NCBI GenBank assembly: GCA_014773175.1
Contig: VXCM01000715.1
Coordinates: forward strand, 58,371 to 122,370
Direction: 5' to 3'
DNA: 64,000 nt
Origin: Lucifuga dentata
Taxonomy: Eukaryota; Chordata; Actinopteri; Ophidiiformes; Bythitidae
Position numbers and translations under genes: made by a program. Shown here piece after piece: positions 25,901-35,900 of this stretch (within the stretch, counting starts at the first letter, position 1; each line of letters starts with the position of its first letter). The notes beneath the pieces are model-generated. The model was not told where the DNA came from. It was given only the letters and a program-made list of their open reading frames with translations, and ran no database searches.

Positions 25901-28900
25901 AAAGAAAGGTTGTGTCTACAAGGTCGTGAAACTCAATCCTACCAGATTTCAAAAATGGGAATGAAGTCAGTCAGCAACACCCTCCTTTCTCTCAACAATT
26001 ACTATGGAGGTGCCCTTGAACAAAGTACTTAAAGCAATAACACTCCAGCTGAATGTTATATGCCTAGAACTTCATAGCAAAGAGGACATAATGAAGCAAT
26101 TTTCAGCTACAGTTCTGTAGATGAGCAGCCTATGCAGTGTAATAACTATATGAAAGTGGTAAAGCTTTCAATATATCCTATATCCCACTACATTACCTTC
26201 ATCAGCTCCTCCAGACGCGAGCTCTTTTTAGGGGCAAACAGGCTGGGATGGAGGTAACTTCCATCCCCATCCTCATCTGAATCATCAGAATCAGATTCTA
26301 CAGAAAGAGAGCAAACAAAAGGAAAATGAAGAGGTGGATGAATATATGCATGAACAAACATTTTAAGATTCTAATTTCATGCAAAATGTAAATGAGTTTT
26401 AATGTAATCATGCTACTCTGCATGATTTCTCATGCAGTACAGAGCTGGTATCGATATATTAATTAAGTGACGCTTTGATTCTGCAAATTGAATGTCCGTG
26501 CAATGCACATATGAGTTAGATTCACTGACTCACCCTGTGACTGCTCTTGTTTGCCGCTGGATACAGGATTGTATCGACCTTCCTTCATGGCCCGCAGGAT
26601 GTGTTTGTAGTATGGGTTCAGATAATGGTCAAAGCGAAGAAAGTCAAACTGGGAGTTGCCAGCTTGCTTCGCTTTCAGAACGATCTCAAACTGAGCCCCC
26701 TGCTGGCACACAAACTTGGCTGTCCTCTCTATGATGGCATGGGTCTTGATGGTTGCAGGCTACAAAATTGTGAAGAGACAGAAGATTTAAGTTGAACAGA
26801 ATATTAGCCTAAAAGCACCAATTACATGATTAGATGTACACTTTAATCTCAAGCTAAAACATTGAATTAAAGGACCATACCAGCTATTTTGCATGTTTGA
26901 GCATAATACATTAAATTTGCATACACTTAACAATCATTTCCCAAAGCATACTACTGGAATGGAATACATTTTTTCCTGCCATCCAGACTGGTTTCGGTTC
27001 ATTCTGGTATGCTATTAAAATCAACTGGTTGATACTTGAAACACTTGAAACTTTCTTGGGATAGGTAATCCATCATCGTGAACAAGACATACATTCAGGC
27101 TTTTTTCAAAGTTACGTAATTTTAGCATTTAAATGCAATAAAAAGTGCAGAGTGACCTGAAAATTCTTCCTAGTGTTGCATTCACGTGCTATAGTGAAAA
27201 ACTGACAACAAAAAGCATTTTCAGATCACTCCGTGCTTTTTATTGGCTGAAATGCTAAAATTTCGTAACTTACAAGTTGATTTTAATAGCGTACCTGAAT
27301 GAACTGAAACCAATGGTGGTCTGGAAGGTAGGAAAATTTTTTTAAATTCACCGTTCCAGTAGTATACTTTCGGAAATGATGGTCAGTAACGTTACATATA
27401 TGAAAATTGAATATGTTAGGCTTAAACATGTAAAATGGCTGGTATGGTCCTTTGAATGAAGAAACAACAGTTTCAAGTCACAGCGAATAAACTTAACACA
27501 GAACCCTAAGATAGAACCAGTTTATAACAAGCTCCTTCACACCAAGGACACAAGTTATGTTGTGCCTGAAGCACTTTTATGCTGAGCACTCTCATGCTAG
27601 TTGTGATGACATTTATTCCGGAAATAATATACTGGGTGGAAATCAGTTGAACAAGAAATGTGCCAGTATTCGTTCATTACTGTTCCCCTTGTCTGCTTTC
27701 AATGATTGATCATTGTCATTACCTGGAGAGTACAAAGAACAGCAATCTCTGAAAGAACACACATTTCTCATTTAGCTGAAAGTAATAATAAATACAACCT
27801 TTTGAGATGCTGGCAAAAAGATGCCCAACACTCACGGACCATTACAGTGTTCCAAGCTGCCAACAACTTCCTGACATATAAGGATCAATTAGAAACTGAT
27901 TTAGAAACCTATTAGAAAATCAATCTTTGTGTTTTTTTTTTTTAAACAAGGGTTTGATATACAACAGGAAAACATCTCCCACTCCTACATCTGAAGAACT
28001 TTGTAGTACCAAAGACCCAAAGAAATACATAACTACATGAACTATTCATGAAGCGTGCCAGCCTACTGAAAGGCTACAGCAGGTAAACATTTTTTCTGCA
28101 GCTAAATGTTGCAGAGAGTTCACTGCTGTGAGCCTCAATCATGAGCATTTGTTTGTATTTATTATCAACACTGACACGGCATTATCCCAACTGACTGTCA
28201 CTGAATATTCCATCTTCGCTATTTATAATGACAGCGCAATTCAGCTTATATTAAATCTCACCAAAGGCAAAAACAGTTTAAATAGTGAACACAACTAAAC
28301 TTTCGTATATGCGATACTTTAAAATGAGACTTTGTTGAGAGACAGTATTTCTTCCATACAGAAGTCACCTGAATGGCATCATTCATTTCTCTTGTCCTTC
28401 CTAAAAAAAAAAAAAAAAANAAAAAAAAAAAAAAAAGCTAGGAATACTGGCCTCAAAAAGTAGTGAAAAGTTAAATGCATTTTCACCTTTTCTATCAATT
28501 TTACGAGAGAACTTCACTACCTTCCTTTCAGCCGCATTTTTCCAGCCTTGAATTGATTTTGTAGCTTTTACCTGTACTTGTCAATAAGGAAATGAAGCAT
28601 ATCGGACACTGACAAAATCTGTTTCTCTCCAGAATAGTTTTGACAAAAAAGACATTCAAATCTTCATTGCAATATGGTGCGCAGGTGTTTCTGTTTTAGT
28701 GTCAAATCTGTGTATTTATACATGTGGTGTGGGTTAAGGAAACTCACCAATTCCACATCAGGAGGGATCACCAGCCCTGGGGGAGCAACAAAGGGTTCCT
28801 CACTATCCTCCTGCTCTGTTTCTTCTGTGTATTTGAGAGATATTAAAAATACAAATAAGGTTGAGTTTTGTAGTTCACTTGTAATAAAAATACTAATTCA

Positions 28901-31900
28901 TTTGAGTTCCTAAAAAAATTTGATAAGGTGAACCACACACACGCTCCACTACAGCATCCACAACACAGACCTGTAAGTGTTCTCTATCTTTTATTTTCCA
29001 CTTCATGTGATAATAGACTGCTTACACAGCAAACAGTCCTAGATATGGATAAATACATGAAATCTAGATATTTCAATGAAAGTGAGTAATGAGTAAAATG
29101 AAAAAAATCCATAGAGACATGGCAAGTTCAAGTCAAATTCCTTATGATGATAGGAAGTGGAATTAATCAGTGTATTGTGTAATGATTTTGTGATAGTGCA
29201 GGGTTTTACAAAAAACTTCATTTGTCATGTTTTGGCAAAAAAAAATCAAAGAATAAAGTAGTCTATAATTAGCATTCTGTGTTATTCCACCTCAAAGCAA
29301 ACAAGTCAGATGTTTTTTACGGTTTTTATTTTGCATTATGCTGCTTGTCTTTTTAAGGATTTGTGTTTTTTATTTCACAGAGCTGACAAAAGCCAATCAA
29401 AAACCTGTCTGATACAAAGAAAATATTTCCTTTGTTGACATGGGACTCTTTTTGCTTTATTCCCCAAAGGCAAATTGTAATGTATGTGGAGCTTGACAGG
29501 TGTTTCCAGGCCCTGGACACAATCTCTGCCATCTCCCCAGAGAGATACATCTAGTCTGCCTTCCTGTCTGAGCAGCAGCTGGGACTAAAATGCTTCCAGC
29601 AATCTCCACATCAAATATTTAAAGGTGCGGTCAGAAACTTTTTAAAAAACAAATTTTTATTGAATTTTTGTAAACTTTCATTAAATTCTGGTAGGTATGT
29701 ATTTGTTAAGTGGTCTGTGAAAAAAACAGACCTCTGTGGCTCCTCCTACTGGAGTAAATCTGATTTGAAGAAAACATTTGGCCCCAAATTTTTCCACCAA
29801 NCTGTGGCTCCTCCTACTGGAGTAAATCTGATTTGAAGAAAACATTTGGCCCCAAATTTTTCCACCAATCAGCAGTAAGAAGCACTTCAACGAGCAGCCA
29901 ATCATGTCTCATTTGCATTTATGGTGCCCTGTTTAGTTGTGTGTGGACACGACTAGTAAACAAGCGATTCAGGAAACAGCGGCGTAATGGCCGAGCCTAT
30001 GAAGAAATGACTAATTCCTCCTTCATCTACATCAACTTTCTCTGCAAGAAAAAAAAAATAACGGAACACTAAAGAGGAACAGTTAGCTAAAAAGAAACAC
30101 TTAGATAGAGCCAGGGAAAGAAGTCATATTTGAAGCTGCTATACACCAATGGCGAGAGGTAAAAACATTGAAAGGCTGGAAAAGTGATGCTGAGCTGCAA
30201 CATTTCTGCTGGACAGTATACTTTATCTTAATTTGCAGTTTTACATATATTCTCTGTATGAAGAAGTGATCTTATAGGGATTTCCACTGATATTGGGTGC
30301 ACACTATGTTTCAGTTTCTGCTGTAGTCCTGTACTTCATGCTGTCTGTCTGGTTATCTGGTTGTGTTTATACAGCAGCTACGCTGTCCAGCGTTATTATA
30401 GAAACTCTGTCGCTGTATTTAGAATTCATTACAATGCATTACTTGTGTAAAACAAACATGACAAACAGGCTTTATGGGGCAGTCCTCAAGGATAAGGATA
30501 GCTTTGTTAGTCTGCACAGCCTTTTTGTAAATATTACACTTTGCGGCTGTGCATTCACCGAGAAATTAATGGTCATAAAACACGTTGTATGACATAATCA
30601 TTGATACAATGGACAGCCTTGGTATCTTGCGTTGTTGCCTTTTGTTTTTTTGTTTTTTTTTTAAAAGAGAGTTGGTGAAGTGTTTGTAGTGTATTTCTGT
30701 GTCCCCGGCTGCCTAGTTTGCACACAATTGCCTTTGTAGGCTAAGTTTTCAGTTTACAAGCAGCTGCTGACTGCTAAAATTCCTGTTACATTACAGTACT
30801 TGTTTTTATGTTTCTTTTTTTATTTTCAATATTTTCAGTGAATAAATGTTGAGCACATGCACACATTAAGAAAGGAGTATTGCCACAGCTAACGTAACGG
30901 GATTCATGAGAGGTTTCTATTGTGGGAGGAGCTGAGGAGGCAGGACGCAGGTGACGCAGGCAGGGAGGAGGGAGAGGGAGCTATTGGGTCTGATTCTGCC
31001 CACTTCTCAAACTTGCCGACAGCACCTTTAAAGTTACAGGTGTGAATTTACAAAGCAGCACTATTGTGCAAGTTCTCTTTATGTGCACAATGACACTACC
31101 AAAACCTTCTTCCCAATCACTTTTCTCCAATAAATATGGCTGGCATCAAAAAATGGTAAAAAAAAAAAAAAATTACCATTGTTTTTTTTTTTGTCTACCA
31201 AAACATTGCTCGTATTACTGTACTTTTCTGTTTTATGTGAAACTTTAAAACAAAATGTTACTAGCTGAATGCTGGGACAGGCTGCAGCCCCCTTAAACCT
31301 CCATAGGACAAGTGATTATGGAGAATGGATGGAAAAGTATACTGTACATCCCACAGTAAACCAAAATACTGACAAGAAATGTCTGGAGTTCTTAATGAGC
31401 CATGCTGGAGATTTCAAGCTTGACTGTGCTAATGGAAACCAACACGACAGCGGCCGCGTGGAAAATATGATGTATTTGCGGCCAAAACAGCCGGCTGTGA
31501 AGGCTGCTTTTTTGAGCGTTGCTCGCGTGGCTGCGCATCAGTCCATTTTTGAATCAACGCGGACGGCATCTGTGTGATGATGTGCCTTCATCGACGGTGG
31601 CCAAGCAAAGATGTGGAGGAAGATGAAATAGGTGTGGAGGAAAGGGGAGCAGAGAGAGAGAGAGAGAGAGAAATAACAAACATCTTTTTTGTCTCGCAAC
31701 CAATGAAAGTAAAGCAATTCCTCCACTTCGTATATCAACAGCAACTCTCGTTTTTTTGACTCCACCCATCTTTTGTTGTGGCTGACTAAACAGGAAATTG
31801 ATTCTATTCTGCCGGATTTGTTTTCATTTTTGGGGGCGATTAAGAGCAGCTTTGTCATACAGCATCACTGAAAGTCCTGAAAGTTCAAATGCGTGGCAGT

Positions 31901-32921
31901 CATGCAGGATCGTCATGAAAGCGCTAGAACCAAGAATGCCAAGACATGTGGACGGCCCATTTTAGAGGCGTTCACGTCCATGTCCGCATCGCATCCATGG
32001 TAAGCAGAAACCAGGCTCTAGTGAAGTGTGTGCGTGCATGTGTGTCTCACGAATTCTCACCCGCTTCCCTATTAGCATCCTCCTCCTCTGTGGGCTGTGA
32101 GGGGTCATAGTAGTCTGCGCTGTATTTGAAGGCCACGGCATTGTAGGTGCCTTCATCAGCCAGAGCCTCACTCAGACGTTTGTACTCCTCCTCTGTGTGA
32201 AGGAAAAAAAAAGAATGCAAGCAGCAAGCAAATTATTAATAAAAATGTCCTTTTAATATCAAAGAGCAGGGCTGAGCATTGCTTACTAATTTTCTAAACC
32301 AGTATCAATGCCAGGACTTTGACTTCAATACACATTCCTTAAAAAATATAAAGTCAGAATTACTAATAATAAGGACTGGGTACTGAACCTCAATACTTTT
32401 TGCATTACCTACCAAACTGTGTCCATAACACAGAGTACTGAAAACTGTTAAGTAGACATTGAAAAAGTATTATTTTTGTATCAGTAAGCAAAACCCATGT
32501 CTCGTATTGGCATTGGTACTGTCTCTTTTCTTTTTAATACCCATCTCAAATGATTAGTAATGACTTGTAAATTTATTATAGTGGTGTTCATGCATTAAGG
32601 ATCCAAAGTGGATATGAAAGATTCTATTTGAAACTGTGAGATTCTATTCCAAATGTCATCATATGAGATCCCTGAACATCAACACAAAAAGAGGACATAG
32701 TGGTTTGTTAGAAAAATACACAGTTAAGTTGCTGAAGACATTTTCTATTGAAATTCAAACTATATCTTTATTAAAGAGCAAGGGCAGAAATACCACTAAA
32801 ACTATCAATATTTCTAATACTTGCCTGCTGTCCTGTCAATGGACAGATGGGTAATAGCTTGAGTGAATGGAGTCAGACCTCCAAATTCAAGGGCAAACCA
32901 GCCTGGGGGATGAACTGTATA

Positions 32922-32974
<53 letters not shown>

Positions 32975-35900
32975 ATAATACAAATCACTGCCTGATTCAA
33001 GCTGTCAGTTTGGGCATAAGACACCGTATTTCACCTAAACTTGTGTCTTATTAATTAAATTACAGTCATTAGGTCTGTCTTGCAGAATGGTGCTTTGTCA
33101 TCAAAACAGCCTATTTTATGAAATGCAAAATGACTGAGACACTAGTATCCTTGATGAGTTTTAGTGATTTCCATAGAAATAGCAGCTCTAGTGCAAAGAG
33201 TCGAAGCGGGCCGCTTTTAAATTGATGGAAAATGTGAAGCACCTTACGGAAGAAGATTTTCCTGGAAATTCAGATTGTGTTAAGTAAATTGGACATGAGC
33301 AAAGCAATTGTTAGTGTTAATGTTTTTCAGTTAGGACTGCCAGACCTGTCACATTAGCTTAAATGTCTGTCTGTATGAGAAGTGCCAAAAAGGACAAAGG
33401 CTGTGATTAAATGATAACACTAGACAGTCATTCAAACATTGACTATCACAGAAAAGAACCAATCTTTAAACAGTTAAAGATGGCTGAAAAATTAAAGGAA
33501 AACCAATAAAAAGTTGATTACACTGTACATAAGCCACTTAAATCTATAAGATTTGTGTGTGTGTTTGTCTAATAAAATATTTAAGACTACAAATAACAGG
33601 ATTTCAAGCGTTGTGACGAGTCTTTTTCAGAACAGATTTCCTAAATTATATTTCATCAACATCATCACCTCAATAACTTGTAATAGGCCATGGACAGATT
33701 TGGATTCATACATAGCGTCAGATTTAATGTGTCATTAAGGGGGCAAATATCGTTATGCCAGCATGTCCCTGCATTTATAAACGCACGTTTTAGAGTTTGC
33801 CTTAAAAGAGGCGTTACCATGGTATTTCCTTATTTGTATGTCAGGGAAGCGATTCATTAGAACACACCATTGCGCAAAAATTAAGACCTGTTTCAGTCCA
33901 GTGGTAAATTAGCAGTATGAAATCTGGGCAACGTTTTAAACTGTATTTGCCTCACGTGTGTTTGTGATCAATGAATCAGATATTTAAGCCCACACAGTTG
34001 AACAGTTGAATGGCGAGCTTTGATCAGATCTCAAACACATTCTTGTGGCACTGCGCCTCTTCCTCAAGCATCATCTGCTGCATTTGTCTCTCTCTCTCTC
34101 TCACGCTCAGACACGCGCACACATACACACACCTGCCTCCTGTGCACTCGAATCCAGGAGTGTCCATCTCATATTTCTCTTGACACAAAACAATAACGTC
34201 TCTGTAATGGCACAACAATGCCCTGATTCATGGAAGGGAAGCTTTATGAATGAGCTTAAATTAGCGCTGTGGTTATTTAGTGTGATGCTGTGTAGGTACT
34301 GTTTTTTATGAATTCCCCTCTTGGTGTTTTACTCAACACTCCTTCCTGAAAACCCATCCACTACATCAGAATCCCAGTGAATGACACATAAAGATAGCTG
34401 GTACCTTGTCTGGCCTCTTCTTCCAGCAGGTCAGTATGCAGGGCGAGGTACCGCTCCTCATCACATAGCGCCTCGATTCTTGCCTCTTCCTCCGACAGCT
34501 GGTAGGAGGTGTTCCATGACCCGCTGTCATACTCTGAAAGGTCATGTAAGTGACCGCGCCCATCGTATCTGTTGGGTGATAAAACGAATTAGAAAGAGGG
34601 AAGGCGACAGTGCCTTTCATACACAACATGGACCTACTTAGCACGAGCTGGGGACCTAAAACCCCAAATTTACAGTACCAAAAATGTGCTACCTTTGTAA
34701 CAAATCTGTTATGAGCATATTTGTAAGATACTAGAAGTTGTCATTTCTATTTCAAAATACTGACAACGCCACAACTCTTTAATTAACGAGACTTTGGTCT
34801 TAAAGTATCTAGCAAGTTTCTGGTACTATTTCCTTTCTGAACAAGTTTTCCAAACCAAGAACCTTACATCAAAAGAAAATCAAACAAAAGCAACTCGCCT
34901 CTTACCTTACAGGGTTCAATTTCCCCCTGTAACACTCATCAGTACTTCTACATCTGCAAAGAAAGTTACAATCACACAAACCCGAGCACATAAATACCTA
35001 TCCGTAAGAACCCAAATGGACGACATTTTCCTGCGTTCGTTCCTCTACGCCACCTCTCAGTTGCAGTTTCTTCGCGGAGAGAAAGAAACGGGGTGCTGCA
35101 GTTGGCATTCGGGGTTTGGCAGGACCCCTTAGCCTACCTTGCCGGGGAAAGAACTGGGTTATGTGATAAAGACACACATACATAGGCTACACAAATAAAA
35201 ACAAGTTGGGTCACTGCAGATCAAGGAGATTCAACAGAATAAATATAATATTCACATCTTGCAGGGCTCATGTAAGTGTGCTTCCATATATTTGAATGTA
35301 AATTCTCAAATAGTGGCCAGGGCCCTTTGGTTTTCTCAACTGAAGGGAGGGCCAGACCAATATTTGAGACAGGCTATTATTACAGCCAGGCTTTTACCTC
35401 TAATTCCCNCCAACCACATTGTACAAGTAGAATATCTGATCATATTTTAGAAAGAAGCTTCACCGTTTCCTGATCCTTTCAATTTGCCATTGCTGCTTTT
35501 TGGTGCTCATGAAATGTGAATTCTGTGATGTGACATTTAACATAATTTACATTTCCACAGCATCCCTTGCATCATTACAATAATATAATCATGAAGTTCA
35601 CCATTGCACTGCTGTTGAATTTGTCTTTTTTTTTTTTTTTANTTTTTTTTTTTTTTTTAATCAGAAACCATGTTTTAACCACTGATTAGTCCATTCAGAT
35701 TGGTTCGAGTGTTCCCTGAACTGCTGAGAAGATTCAGGTTAGTGGCTAAAAACAGTGCTTTTGATTTATAAAAAAAAAAAAAAAAAAAAAAAAAGAAAGA
35801 AAGAAACAAGAGAGAAACACAGAGTAAGCCATGAAAGCTTTGTGTTTGTGATGGAAATAATGCTGCGGAAATGGACATTGTGATAAATCATCCATGACAA

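Noticed and set aside
34794..35132. 112-codon plus-strand ORF in sfswap intron 1
   Set aside because: Antisense to the host gene, no recognisable motif, composition like the surrounding intron.
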